64,000 bases of DNA. Source: Microcystis elabens FACHB-917 (GTDB taxonomy: Bacteria > Cyanobacteriota > Cyanobacteriia > PCC-6307 > Cyanobiaceae). Shown one piece after another: positions 1 through 9,532 of this stretch (the stretch's first letter is position 1; every line of letters begins with the position of its first letter). A model generated the notes under the pieces. It did not search any database, was not told the DNA's origin, and was given only the letters and a program-made list of their open reading frames with translations. Made by a program: the position numbers and the translations under genes. The stretch is from contig NZ_JACJSZ010000005.1 of assembly GCF_014698445.1 (NCBI RefSeq), positions 99,494-163,493 on the forward strand, written 5' to 3'.

Positions 1-108
1 GGCCTGCGGGCGGACGCCGATCACCTCAGGGCGGTGCGGCGGTATGGGGCGCTGGTGCTGGACGGTGAGCCGGGCCTTGGAGCAGCTGGCCGCCTGAACC
101 CTGCCTAG
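1..108 (+). CDS. C-terminal fragment, possible Uma2-family paralogue (partial)
   Basis: The reading frame entering from the left edge is open to TAG at 106-108. Its middle, VLDGEP, matches the VLDGEP near the C-terminus of the Uma2-family protein that follows, which suggests a tandem paralogue cut by the window edge. The last residues after GEPGL do not look like an Uma2 tail. A second frame ends at TGA 95-97 with an LEQLAA tail, so a frameshift near position 75 is possible. The fragment is too short for a firm assignment. Confidence 0.35.
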   Translation, partial: GLRADADHLRAVRRYGALVLDGEPGLGAAGRLNPA

Positions 109-123
109 GATCTGAGGAGTCGT

Positions 124-723
124 TTGCGCCTCCGCAGGGCCATGCTCACCCTGCCCCGCCAGCTGAGCGAAGCGCTGCGGCTCACGCCGGCCCAATTTGC
201 CGAACTCTGTGCGGCGAATCCAGAGGCGGTGCTGGAGCTGGCGGCGGACGGGCGGTTGATCGAGATGGCCCCTGCAGGCGGAGAAACCGGACGGCGCAAC
301 AACCAGCTGGCGGTGCAGCTGGGTCTGTGGGCCCGCCTGGAGCACGGCTGGTGCGTGTTCGACAGCTCCACCGGTTTCCTGCTGCCCGATGGCTCCGTGT
401 TGAGTCCGGATGCCAGCGCCGTGCGGCTGGAGCGCTGGCAGGCCCTCTCCAGTGCTGAGCGCGAGGGTTTTCCGCCCCTGTGCCCCGATCTGGTGGTGGA
501 GCTCGCCAGTCCATCGGATCGGCTGCCGGATCTGCGCCGCAAGATGGCCGCCTACCAGGCGAATGGGGCCCGGGTGGGCTGGCTGCTGCTGCCCGAAATC
601 CGCGGTGTGGAGGTGTGGCGCGCCAGCGGCGAACCGCAGCGGCTGAAGGGGCTTGCCGTGCTCGACGGGGAGCCGGAACTGCCGGGCCTGCGGTTGGAGC
701 TGGAGGAGATCTGGAACGCCTGA
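124..723 (+). CDS. Uma2 family protein (DUF820, PD-(D/E)XK-like fold)
   Basis: Uma2/DUF820 proteins are numerous in cyanobacteria, have a restriction-endonuclease-like fold and no settled function. The family pattern is clear: [15 protein letters not shown] near the N-terminus, GGETGRRN, then LSPDASAV and [14 protein letters not shown] with the acidic/Glu core, [16 protein letters not shown], and a C-terminal [11 protein letters not shown]. The product is 199 residues, normal for the family. A GAGGAG-type ribosome site at 114-119 lies just before TTG 124; ATG 142 is an alternative start giving 193 residues. It sits in the accessory left part of the window, possibly after a truncated paralogue. 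Confidence 0.85.
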   Translation: MRLRRAMLTLPRQLSEALRLTPAQFAELCAANPEAVLELAADGRLIEMAPAGGETGRRNNQLAVQLGLWARLEHGWCVFDSSTGFLLPDGSVLSPDASAVRLERWQALSSAEREGFPPLCPDLVVELASPSDRLPDLRRKMAAYQANGARVGWLLLPEIRGVEVWRASGEPQRLKGLAVLDGEPELPGLRLELEEIWNA

Positions 724-841
724 GCCCGGATCAGGCGCCGGACGGGTGCCGCTCTCCAGGATGGGGACCTCAGCGTCAGGGCCCTGCCCAGGCCGCGCCA
801 CACCCGAGAGACCCGTGCCGACAGACGTGCCCAGCACCGTG

Positions 842-2512
842 ATGAGCAGAACCTTCGCGGACTTCGCCCAGCGGGCCGACTATTCGCTGCTGGATACTCT
901 GCGGGCGGATCCCCAGGCCAGCGTCGACGGCCAGGATCACCGGCCCCGCCAGGTGTTCTCCGGCCACTACGTGCCGGTGACCCCTACGCCGCTGCCGGAG
1001 CCGCGGCTGGTGGCCCTCGGCGCCAGCCTGTTCCGGGAGCTGGGCCTGGGCGAGGAGCTGGCCCACGACGAAGGCTTCCTGCGCCTGTTCTCCGGCGACA
1101 TCGGCGCGGCCACCGGTCCGATGCGCCCGTTCGGCTGGGCCACCGGCTATGCCCTGTCGATCTACGGCACCGAGTACACCCAGCAGTGCCCGTTCGGCAC
1201 CGGCAACGGCTACGGCGATGGCCGGGCGATCTCGGTGTTCGAGGGTGTGTTCGAGGGCCGGCGCTGGGAGATGCAGCTCAAGGGCGGCGGGCCGACGCCC
1301 TACGGCCGCGGCGCCGATGGCCGCGCCGTGCTGCGCTCGAGTGTGCGTGAGTTCCTGGCGCAGGAGTTCATGCACGCCCTGGGGGTGCCCACCTCCCGCT
1401 CCCTGTCGCTGATCGTGTCCCGCTCCGAAACGGTGCGCCGGCCCTGGTACTCCCCGGACTCCCGTTCCTTCGATCCCGACATCCTGGTGGACAATCCGGC
1501 GGCGATCACCACCCGGGTGGCGCCGTCGTTCCTGCGGGTGGGCCAGCTGGAGCTGTTCGCCCGCCGTGTCCGCAGCGGGGCCCATCCGGAGGCGCTGCAG
1601 GAGCTGCGGATGATCGTGGCGCACCTGATCGAACGCCACTACCGGAGCGAGATCGATCCGGCGCTGGATTTCAGTGAGCAGGTGCTCGAGCTGGCGCGCC
1701 TGTTCCGCGGCAGGCTCACCGCCCTGGTGGCCGACTGGATCCGGGTCGGCTACTGCCAGGGCAACTTCAACAGCGACAACTGCGCCGCCGGCGGCTACAC
1801 CCTCGACTACGGCCCCTTCGGCTTCTGCGAACGGTTCGACCCCCGCTTCCAGCCCTGGACCGGCGGCGGCCAGCACTTCTGCTTCTTCAACCAGCCGGCG
1901 GCGGCCGAAGCCAATTACACGATGTTCTGGAGTGCCCTGCGGCCGCTGCTGGAGGACGCCGCCGAGGCCTTGGCGCGGCTGGATGGGATCCACGGGGGCT
2001 TCGCGGCGGCGATGCAGGAGGCGCTCGAGTCGATGTGGGCCCGCAAGCTCGGCCTGGCGACCTACGACGCCGCCCTGATGAACGAGCTGCTGGAGCTGAT
2101 GCTGCGCTCCCGGGTGGATTACGGGATCTTCTTCCGCCGGCTGTCGGAGATTCCCGCGGATGTATCCGCCCTCAGGGAGAGCTTCTACCAGCCCAGCTCC
2201 GAGGAACTCGATGGCCAATGGGGCGGCTGGCTGCAGCGCTGGCGGGAGCGGGTCGCGGCCGGCGGCGACCTCCAGGCCACGGCGGCGGCGATGCAGCGGG
2301 TGAACCCGGCCGTCAACTGGCGCGAATGGCTGGTGGTGCCCGCCTACGAGCGGGCGGCGCTGGGTGATTTCAGCCTGATCCAGGAACTGCAGGCCGTGTT
2401 CAGCCGTCCCTACGAGGCGCTCCCCCCCGAGCTGGAGGCGACCTACGACCGGCTCAGGCCCCGGGAGTTCTTCAACGCCGGCGGGGTGTCCCACTACAGC
2501 TGTTCGTCGTGA
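842..2512 (+). CDS. selO: Protein adenylyltransferase SelO (YdiU/UPF0061)
   Basis: SelO is a pseudokinase-fold enzyme that transfers AMP from ATP to Ser/Thr/Tyr of redox proteins. The 556-residue product has the family hallmarks: [24 protein letters not shown] N-terminal block, [57 protein letters not shown] and [10 protein letters not shown]. It ends in Cys-Ser-Ser, with Cys at the antepenultimate position where animal SelO has selenocysteine. ATG 842 is chosen because conserved sequence ([18 protein letters not shown]) begins there; the frame stays open upstream without similarity. Core residues look intact. Confidence 0.93.
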   Translation: MSRTFADFAQRADYSLLDTLRADPQASVDGQDHRPRQVFSGHYVPVTPTPLPEPRLVALGASLFRELGLGEELAHDEGFLRLFSGDIGAATGPMRPFGWATGYALSIYGTEYTQQCPFGTGNGYGDGRAISVFEGVFEGRRWEMQLKGGGPTPYGRGADGRAVLRSSVREFLAQEFMHALGVPTSRSLSLIVSRSETVRRPWYSPDSRSFDPDILVDNPAAITTRVAPSFLRVGQLELFARRVRSGAHPEALQELRMIVAHLIERHYRSEIDPALDFSEQVLELARLFRGRLTALVADWIRVGYCQGNFNSDNCAAGGYTLDYGPFGFCERFDPRFQPWTGGGQHFCFFNQPAAAEANYTMFWSALRPLLEDAAEALARLDGIHGGFAAAMQEALESMWARKLGLATYDAALMNELLELMLRSRVDYGIFFRRLSEIPADVSALRESFYQPSSEELDGQWGGWLQRWRERVAAGGDLQATAAAMQRVNPAVNWREWLVVPAYERAALGDFSLIQELQAVFSRPYEALPPELEATYDRLRPREFFNAGGVSHYSCSS

Positions 2513-2578
2513 CAGGACCATGGGCCCATGACCGTGGCCCGTAACGCGTCCACTAACCTCTCTTTCTGCTTCAGCTCC

Positions 2579-3689
2579 ATGGCTGCCTATCTGGATCTCG
2601 ACCGCCCCTGGCTGTCGGAGAAGCTGCTGGCCTGGCCCCTCCTGCCGAGCGTGGATCTGCGGCCGGAGTCCGCCCTCTCCCTGGGGCGTTCGAACTGCCC
2701 CTGCTGCTGGTGCGCGGCGCCGACGGCAGGAGGTCGGCCCACATCGATGTCTGCCCCCACCGGCCGGTGTCGTTCTCGTGCGGGGGCCAGCCGCCGCTGG
2801 TGAAGGGCTCGGTGGTGCGCTGCCCCTACCACTTCCAGGAGTTCGACAGTCGGGCCGCTGCGTGGCCACCCTCCACGGCGAAACCGGCCAGGCCGAGCAC
2901 CTGGTGACGCTGCCGGTGCGCGAGTGGGGCGGTTTCCTCTGGCCGCCGGCGGGCCGGGCGCTGTTCTCGGGCGATCCGCGGGCCTGGCATGCGCCGGAGG
3001 TGGCCGAGGCCCTGGCGGCGGCACGGCTGCCGCAGGAGTTCGCGCGGGAGCTCAACGATGCCGGCCGCACCGACTGCCTGCCCCTGTTCCACTACCGCTA
3101 TCCGGTCGGGCCCTGGGGGCTGGTGCTCACCAGCGGCATCGACCACACCCACGGCTTCCATGTGCACAGCATCGCCCGCACGGTGCATCGTCTGCGGCGC
3201 TGGATGGGCCAGGAGACCCTCAGCGGCCTGCACATGGTGTGCGACGACGACGAGCAGTCGGTGCTGGTCACTTACGCGCAATACCGAGAGAATATGCGGG
3301 CCGACTGGAAGGTGGGCGGCGCCCCCAATCTCTGGCTCAACAAGCTCGATGACGGCCTGCACCCGGCGGTGCTGTTCGTTCCCGACAGCCGCGGCAGCAC
3401 CGTGCTGCGGGGGTGCCTCTACGCCGGGGGCGCCTGGCGGGGACTGCTCGAGAACGGACCGATGCGCAAGGCCCTGCACGATCTCTCCAACCACAACAAC
3501 GAGGAGGACCGCCTCTTCATCGAGAGCCAGGCGCAGACGCTGCGAGATGGGGTGATCCCGGTGGGCAATGCCAGCGTCAACGCCGCCCCGGTGTACCGCT
3601 TCTTCCGCTACCTGGAGGCGATGACGGGCACGGCGATCCAGTTCGGCCACAAGCCCCGCCCCGGGGATCTGCTGGCTCAGGTGAGCTGA
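2579..3689 (+). pseudogene. Rieske non-heme iron oxygenase, two frameshifts
   Basis: Three adjoining frames together form one Rieske oxygenase. It starts at ATG 2579, then needs one extra base at the GGGG run 2683-2686 to continue as FELPLLLVRGADG and the Rieske signature CPHR...CPYH (about 2751-2835). A second missing G near 2850-2855 restores FDSRGRCVATLHGE. The rest, to TGA 3687-3689, is open and contains IDHTHGFHVH, which fits the D-x2-H-x4-H mononuclear-iron motif. Both lesions are single-base losses in G runs. This is either a pseudogene or a homopolymer base-calling fault; neighbouring lesions favour decay. Its 3' end overlaps the convergent Rieske gene by 13 bp. The substrate is unknown. 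Confidence 0.72.
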
Positions 3690-4651
3690 AGCAGCTCCTG
3701 GGCGATGGGCCGGTCGGCCTCGATCAGGTGCTCCCCCGGCGGCCAGGGCGCCAGTCCGGCGGGCATGGCCGTGAGGATGGCGCGGTCCTGATCGATCAAC
3801 CCCTGCTCGAAACGCACCATCGCCTCGTCCGGAACGTCCTGCTCGCGGTCGTTGCGGAAGTAGAAGCGGGTCACCTGGGTGGAGGTCTCGTTGCGGGGCA
3901 CGGCGTAGAGCACGATCCGCTGGCGCAGGCCGTTGGGCCAGGCCAGCTCGAGGCTCAGCCCCAGGGGCGCGATCCAGCGCACGGTGCGCTCCACCGTGAG
4001 CGTGCCGGCCTCTTCGCCGAGGGTGCTGGTGAGCACGGCGTTGTTGTGCACCTGCAGCGGGATGGAGAAGCGGAAGCCATCCGGCAGTTCCTCCAGGCCG
4101 CCGGATCGGATCGGGAATCGGGCTGGTGGCCTCCAGCAGGCCGCGGTGAACGAAGAAGTGGTGGAAGTTGTCGAGGCCGTTCTCGATCAGGCGGAAGGGG
4201 GAGCACTCCCATCGTTCCCAGAACCCCGGAATGAGGCGATGGGCGCTGTCGTGCTCCTCGGGAAAGCAGGGGGGCGGCAGCAGGGCCTCCCCGCCCGGGC
4301 AGACCCAGGCGTAGCCGCAGCTCTCGCGCACGGGGAGCAGCGGCAGGGCGCAGGCGGCGGGGATGGGACGCTCCGGCTGCTGGGGGATGGAGCGGCAGAG
4401 GCCGTCGCCATCGAAGCTCCAGCCGTGATACGGGCAGACGAGCTGCCCCTGCGGGCTGCGGCGGCCGCCCGAGAGGCGGGGGCAGCGATCCGGGGCGGCC
4501 CGCACCCGCTCGTCGCCGACGCGCCAGAGCACCAGGGTGTCGCCCAGCAGTTCGATGGACACGGGCTCGTGGCCCAGCTGGCCCAGCGGCAGCACCGGGT
4601 ACCAGAAGGGACGCAGGCAGGCTGGATCGAGGCCGTCGTGAATGGGCCCAT
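3677..4651 (-). pseudogene. Second Rieske non-heme iron oxygenase, frameshifted
   Basis: Read on the minus strand, this is another Rieske oxygenase. It has FWYPVLPLGQLG, VLWRVGDERVRAAPDRCPRLSGG, CPYHGWSFDGDG (second half of the Rieske motif) and the mononuclear-iron motif ENGLDNFHHFFVHRG. The first half of the Rieske motif reads APDRCPRLSGG, so its second ligand is Arg instead of His (CPR rather than CPH). A frame change at about 4100 separates this from the C-terminal part (FRFSIPLQVHNNAV to LLQLT, stop at 3677-3679). A second change near 4634 is needed to use ATG 4651. Both changes look like single-base losses. PaO-like cyanobacterial oxygenases are the nearest remembered relatives. Probably inactive. 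Confidence 0.68.
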
Positions 4652-4687
4652 TCTCCGTCCGTTTCCCTGGCGCTGCGCCGTCCCGTT

Positions 4688-5717
4688 TCAACCCAGCCGT
4701 TCCTGGAGCCTCACCAGGATGGCCAGCAGCAGGGCCAGCGCCACCAGGGTTAGGGCCAGGGGCACCTGGCTGCCGCCGGGCAGCGTCACCACCAGGGCCA
4801 CCAGCAGGGCCGTGCCCTCCTGCTGCAGAAAACCGGTGAGGGCCGAGGCCTGGCCGGCCCGCTCCGGAAAGGCCTGCATGGGCATCCCCAGGCCGAGCGG
4901 CACCAGCAGGCCCACCCCCGGCACCGCCAGGAGCATCGGCAGCAGCAGGCTGGCCGGATCGAACCGGCCCGCCACGCCCAGCGGCAGCATCGTGGCGCTG
5001 CCGGCCAGGACGGCCGCCACGCCGACCCTGAGCAGGACCTGCTGACCCAGCCGTTCCACGCTGCGGGAGAGCGCCAGGGAGCCCAGGAGATAGGCGGCGC
5101 TGAGGGAGAGGCTCAGGCTGCCGAAGGCGGCGGAGCTGAACCCGAAGCGGCGCTCGAACGCCAGGGGGCTGGCGGCGTCGAAGGCGGCCACCAGGCCGGT
5201 GCCGAGGGTGGCGATCAGCGCCGGCACCAGGAAGCGCGGGCCCCTCAGCAGTCGGCCGTAGCCGACGAGGCAGGCCCGGACGCTGGGGTGCGCTCCGGCG
5301 CCGGGCGGGAGGGCGCGTGTTTCCTCGAGGTGGCGGGCCAGATAGGCCAGGGAGAGGGCGCCAAGGAGCGCCAGCAGCAGATCGTCGCCGCGCCAGGACC
5401 CCAGCTGGCCGATCCAGCCGCCCAGGAACGGCCCCAGCCCGAGGGCCAGGGCGAAGCTGATCCCCACCACCCCCATCGCCCGTGCCAGCGGCCGGCCGCT
5501 GACCACATCCCGCAGGCAGGCCCGCGACACGCTGGTGCCGCAGCCGGCCCCCACCCCCCACCCCCTGCAGCAGCCGCAGCGCCAGCAGCACCCCGAAGTC
5601 CGCCGCCATCGCCGGCAGCGAGGGCAACGCCATGAACAGGCCCGCCTGGCCCAGGGTGATCCCCAGGCAGGCGTAGACGGTCTGTGGCCGGCCAGCCGTG
5701 GCGGCGCCCGTCGCCAT
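4688..5717 (-). pseudogene. MFS transporter (Bcr/CflA-like drug exporter), frameshifted and N-truncated
   Basis: The frame from 5554 down to 4688 encodes about nine hydrophobic segments with the MFS-like blocks ACLRDVVSGRPLARAMG and FALALGLGPFLGGWIGQLGSW, typical of Bcr/CflA-type exporters. The upstream part, from 5717, supplies LLALRLLQGVG, the usual end of TM3, but in another frame. The break lies in the G/C run around 5545-5565. The first transmembrane helix and the usual motif A (GxLaDRxGrR) are missing or degraded: only TAGRPQ remains. Hence both a frameshift and loss of the N-terminus. It is co-oriented with the neighbouring Rieske remnant and was perhaps once part of the same catabolic or efflux cluster. 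Confidence 0.62.
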
Positions 5718-6253
5718 CAGCGCACCCGCGAAGTGGAACGACTCTGCCGGGCCTGGCGCCGCCCGTGAGGTGCGGCCGGTGTGGCTGGGTTCGTGCCGGA
5801 GGACGCCTTCGCGGTGGATCCAGGGGGCGTCATCGCGCAGGATGCCGTAGCCGCCAGGCTTCTGCGCAGCAGTGGGCGGCTTCGATTTCGGCGCGGCTGT
5901 GGCGGCCTTGAACGCGCACCGGGATCGGCAGGGCCCAGGGCGGCGGGTGGAGGCGGCGATCGGGATCGTCGAGGAGGAGCAGGCGCGTTTGCCCGCCCCA
6001 TTCCCGACCTACACGGCAATACACGCAACGAAGAAAGCCAGACATGCCATCGCAATGCTTCCAATCGGTGGTGGGGCAGGGCGACAGATACGAAGCAGCC
6101 CTTGAGCATGTGCGCTCCGCTCTTGCCTTTCACATCGAGACTTTTGGGATGGAATCCCTGATCTAGGAGGATCCTGTCGAGGAGGTTTTCCTGGCCGAAA
6201 CCGTACTGGTTGGCTGATGTCGAAGTTTCCGGTGGATGTCTTCACAACACCAG
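5718..6253. other. Gene-poor decayed stretch
   Basis: No intact gene is recognisable here. The minus strand contains short open frames continuing upstream of the MFS remnant, with phrases such as GYGILRDDAPWIHREG, but none has a convincing start, length or family pattern. I read it as debris of former genes between the MFS remnant and the HepT remnant. Confidence 0.4.
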
Positions 6254-6394
6254 CTAGGGCACCGGGGGATTGGTTCTCAGCACATCCAGCAAAGAGGTTT
6301 TCAAGCCAGGGAGGTCGTTCTGGATCGCATCCCAGAGAATCTGCTGATCCACGGTTTGGTAAACATGGATGATTCTGTTGCGTGTACTCAGGGA
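6254..6394 (-). pseudogene. HepT-like (DUF86, HEPN) toxin C-terminal remnant
   Basis: The minus strand encodes RNRIIHVYQTVDQQILWDAI followed by QNDLPGL and ends at TAG 6254-6256. This is the C-terminal half of a HepT/DUF86 protein, including the HEPN R-x4-H active motif (R-N-R-I-I-H). The N-terminal half and the MNT antitoxin partner expected next to it are absent: upstream sequence belongs to the following plus-strand gene region. HepT is normally about 110-120 residues; only about 45 remain. It is probably a dead toxin-antitoxin locus in this accessory stretch. Confidence 0.5.
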
Positions 6395-6443
6395 ACCGGA
6401 TCCACCGCCCCTACCATCTCCTCAGCACAGCGAGCGGGAAGCT

Positions 6444-6800
6444 ATGTCGTGCCACGCCTGGCTGGTGGGGGGGCTGATCGCCCTCACCGGGGACCTGGCC
6501 CAGGCCCCACCGCCCCCGCCGCCGCCGGTCTCGCCTCAGCAGCCGCCTCAGGCGGCAGCCCGCTTCGGTGCCGAGATCCTGGGCAGCCCCGGCAACCGCA
6601 CCCGCTACGGGCATCCCGGCGGGACAGCACCAGCGGCCGGGGCCGGAACCCTGCCGGCCGTCGGCCCCCCGGAGCGCCCCCTGACGGTGCCCGTCAACGA
6701 ACGGGTGGAGTTCACTCCGACGATGGAGGAGGGGCCGTTCCAGCAGCCCACCCTGCGGGGCCTGTTCCGCTGGGATCTGCAGCAGCCCGCTTCCCGCTGA
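6444..6800 (+). CDS. Small proline-rich exported protein, unknown function
   Basis: A 118-residue product. ATG 6444 gives MSCHAWLVGGLIALTGDLAQA, a plausible signal peptide cleaved after an Ala-x-Ala. It is followed by an eight-proline run and a PQQPPQAA region. The C-terminal half (RPLTVPVNERVEFTPTMEEG, then RGLFRWDLQQPASR) looks ordered and probably conserved. It is convergent with the GDT1-family gene, six bases away. I do not recognise a named family. Confidence 0.5.
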   Translation: MSCHAWLVGGLIALTGDLAQAPPPPPPPVSPQQPPQAAARFGAEILGSPGNRTRYGHPGGTAPAAGAGTLPAVGPPERPLTVPVNERVEFTPTMEEGPFQQPTLRGLFRWDLQQPASR

Positions 6801-6806
6801 GGCGCC

Positions 6807-7496
6807 TCAGCCGATCGCCTTCCATATCGACAGGAGTCCGAAGGCCAGAAACAGGCCCCCACTGAGGCGGTAAAGCACCCTCTCGCTGATCCGGCCGCCG
6901 ATCCACTGGCCCGCCCCCACCGCCAGCCAGGTGACCAGCGCATGGCCGAGGAGCGTGCCGGCCAGCAGGCCGGCGAAGCTGAACGCCGGGGCCGCCGCCA
7001 GGAAGATGGTGGCGAACTGGGTGCGGTCCCCGAGTTCGGCCAGGAACACCAGCACGAAGGCCTCCCAGATCACGGCGCCGGGACCCCGGACACGGCCATC
7101 GCTCTCGGCCGCAGCGATGGCCGCCTCCGCCTCGTGGGCCTCTTCCGCGGCCGCATCGGCCGGAAGGCGGGATGCATCGAGCAGAAGCTTCAAGCCGAAC
7201 CCCAGGAACAGGACCGCCGCCAGCCAGGGAACCACGGCCTGGGGCAGCCACTCCCGGAGGCCGTATCCCATGCCCAGGGACAGCAGGGTGACCAGGGTGA
7301 GGGCGGCGAAGGCCCCCAGAAACACCCAGCGGGGGCGATGGCGGGCCGCCAGGATCAGCGCCATGAAGAAGGTCTTGTCGCCCAGCTCGGCCAGGGTGAT
7401 GGCCGTGAGGCTGGAGCCGAAGGCGGCCAGGCCGGGATCACCGGCGGAAGGGAGGGTCATGGGGGCGTCGGGCACGCCGCCATCGGCGCTGGACAT
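6807..7496 (-). CDS. TMEM165/GDT1 (UPF0016) family Mn2+/Ca2+ exporter
   Basis: Membrane protein of 229 residues with six predicted helices in two homologous halves. Each half has the family signature E-x-G-D-(K/R)-T: ELGDKT at about residues 37-42 and ELGDRT at about 154-159. An acidic Ala/Glu linker (residues 110-140) joins the halves. Cyanobacterial relatives (Mnx of Synechocystis) export Mn2+ across the thylakoid or plasma membrane and protect from Mn overload; this role is by family. The start at 7496 gives a polar N-terminal extension; ATG 7460 (MTLPSAGD) is an alternative. It is convergent with the small exported protein. Confidence 0.88.
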   Translation of the reverse strand: MSSADGGVPDAPMTLPSAGDPGLAAFGSSLTAITLAELGDKTFFMALILAARHRPRWVFLGAFAALTLVTLLSLGMGYGLREWLPQAVVPWLAAVLFLGFGLKLLLDASRLPADAAAEEAHEAEAAIAAAESDGRVRGPGAVIWEAFVLVFLAELGDRTQFATIFLAAAPAFSFAGLLAGTLLGHALVTWLAVGAGQWIGGRISERVLYRLSGGLFLAFGLLSIWKAIG

Positions 7497-7548
7497 CGGG
7501 ACCGGCCGCAGACGAGGGCGATGCCGGGAGAGTCGCTGGGGAGGCTAG

Positions 7549-9321
7549 GAGCGTGTCGCGCATAGATCCAGCAGGCACTCTCCACGGGCGAACCTGAATC
7601 TGACCAGATCTCAGTGACTGCAATGGATCTGGGCAATTAACTGAGGCATGCAGAAGCGCAAGACCTTTCGCCCCTGGCAGCCGGAGCAGACCACCCTGCT
7701 GCCGCCGTCGCCCCGCGAGTGGCTCTCCGAGGACCATTAGGGTGTATCTCCTGCTGGACCTGATCGACGAGCTGGATCTCTCGGCCATCCTGATTCCAGC
7801 TCAGGCCAAGGATCCCCGCGGCGAGAAGGGGTTTGACCCGCGGATGATGACGATGCTCCTGCTCTACGCCTACTGCGAGGGCATCGTCTCCTCCCGCAAG
7901 ATCGAGCGTGCCTGCTACGAGGATCTGGCCTTCCGGGTGTTGACCGGTAATCAGCAGCCGGACCACAGCCGGATCAGTGATTTTCGCCGCCGCAACCTCG
8001 ATGCGCTCAAGGGTCTGTTTGTTCAGATCCTGCGGCTCTGCCAGATCACCGGCATGGTGAGTCTGGGCCATGTGGCCCTCGATGGCACCAAGGTTCAGTC
8101 CAATGCCTTCAAGCACAAGGCCATGAGCCACGAGCGGATGCTCAGGGCGGAGAAGGAGCTGGAAAAGGAGATCAACGCTTTGATCCGCAAGGCCGAGATC
8201 CTGGATGCCCAGGAAGACCGCAAGTACGGCAAGGGCAACCTGGGCAGCGACCTGCCGGATGAACTGAGACACAAGCAGAGCCACCTCGAGAAAATCCGTC
8301 AGGCCCGAAAGGAGATGGAGGCGGAGACCGCTGCCGCTGCTGCGCGGCAGCGGCAGGAGGAAGCGGAGAAGGCCAGAGCGAAAGTGGCCTCAGCCGAGGA
8401 ATCGAATGCAGCAGCTGCCGAGCAGGCCAAGCTGAACAGGAGAGCGGAGGCGACAGCCAGCAAGGTCAAGGCCGCCAAGGAGAAGGCGATCGAGGCTGCC
8501 GAGAACGCTGGGCTGGAGCCACCGGATCTGGAACGCCTGGAGGCTGACGCGATGCCCAGGCGTGGCCTGCCCGGAAAGCTGACGGCATACCCATGCACAA
8601 GACCCAGCGCCACTTCACCGATTCCGACAGCCATCTCATGCAGTCCGGCGGGTCCTATCTGCAGGGCTACAACTGCCAGCTGGCCGTCGACAGCGACCAT
8701 CAGGTGATCGTGGCAGTGGGCGTGAGCAATCAGCCGCCGGATGCAGAGCACCTGGATCCCAGGCTCAAGCGGATTTCTGCCAGCGCCGGAGCATTGCCGG
8801 ATGTGATGACGATGGATGCGGGCTACTGGAGTGAGGACAACGCCAACGCCTGCAGCGATCAGGGCATTGATGCGTACATCGCCACCGGTCGCCTGCCGCA
8901 CGGCCAACCCCCTCCGCCGCTGCGGGGGCCTTTGTCCAGAGGTGCCGATGCCAAAGCTCGCATGGCCCGCAAGCTCAGAAGCAAGAAGGGATCGGCGATC
9001 TACGCCCAGCGCAAGGCGATCGTGGAGCCGGTGAACGGACAGATCAAGGAGGGCCGGGGCCTGCGCAGATTTCTGCTGCGAGGCCTGGAGAAAGTGAATG
9101 GCGAGTGGCACCTGATCGCGGCCACGCATAACTTGCTCAAGCTGTTCCGTTTCAGGCGAGCCCAGCAGCAGGTGCTGATGGCAGCGACGGGATAATGGGA
9201 AGAGGTAACTGCCTCATCCGCCGGACGACATCGCCGCCGCTCAACCAGGAACCCACCGGTACTGCCGAACAGAACCCGTGTTGTGCTTCCAGTGCTGCTG
9301 GTCGCTACGGACGACAAACTC
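7549..9321 (+). mobile_element. IS1182-family insertion sequence with inverted repeats and CTAG duplication
   Basis: The element carries one DDE transposase gene (broken, see next entry). Its ends are imperfect inverted repeats: left 7549 onward begins GAGCGTGTCG, and the reverse complement of the right end at 9321 begins GAGTTTGTCG, with further matches through CCAGCAG about 25 bases in. Both ends are flanked by the same palindromic tetramer, CTAG at 7545-7548 and 9322-9325, consistent with a 4-bp target duplication. Length is 1,773 bp, normal for the family. It inserted between the GDT1 gene and the tsaC/prmC cluster. Confidence 0.82.
7648..9195 (+). pseudogene. IS1182-family transposase, two frameshifts
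   Basis: ATG 7648 begins MQKRKTFRPWQPEQTTLLPP, the usual IS1182 transposase N-terminus. The frame stops at TAG 7738-7740 directly after SEDH; continuing as VYLLLDLIDELDLS needs loss of one base there. The middle frame holds FDPRMMTMLLLYAYCEG, a DGTKVQSNA block with the first catalytic Asp, and a long Ala/Glu/Lys coiled coil. Near 8576 a missing base moves to the last frame: HKTQRHFTDSDSHLMQSGGSY, then MTMDAGY with the second Asp, and IVEPVNGQIKE with the Glu. The two shifts cancel, but the enzyme cannot be made whole. Confidence 0.83.
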
Positions 9322-9379
9322 CTAGGTGCCGGCTGGCCCAGGGCGGGCGGCGGCCGGCGGGCGCGTCAGCGGGGGGCCA

Positions 9380-9532
9380 TCAGGCGCCGGCGAACAGCCA
9401 GAGGCCGAGGGCCAGCAGCAGCCAGCCCAGCCAGCCCAGTTCGAACAGGGGGGTGGCCAGATGCACCAGGGGCACCAGCACCCAGTGACTCAGGGACACC
9501 CCCAGCAGCACCACCAGCAGGAGTGGCAGCAT
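9380..9532 (-). CDS. Small one- or two-helix membrane protein coupled to tsaC/sua5
   Basis: A 50-residue, almost wholly hydrophobic product (MLPLLLVVLLGVSLSHWVL at the start, WLLLALGLWLFAGA at the end) with two probable transmembrane helices separated by a short His/Pro stretch. Its ATG overlaps the TGA of the upstream tsaC-like gene as TGATG, which implies translational coupling and supports that it is real. No family is recognised. Confidence 0.55.
   Translation of the reverse strand: MLPLLLVVLLGVSLSHWVLVPLVHLATPLFELGWLGWLLLALGLWLFAGA

Noticed and set aside
776..3070. A 764-codon open frame on the minus strand opposite selO
   Set aside because: It is antisense to a clearly conserved gene, rich in Gly/Arg/Gln low-complexity sequence and without any family motif. 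High GC makes such long antisense frames common here.
5781..6161. Plus-strand frame of 126 codons in the decayed stretch
   Set aside because: Composition is Gly/Arg-rich with no conserved motif or ribosome site, and it lies across gene debris; not supported as a gene.
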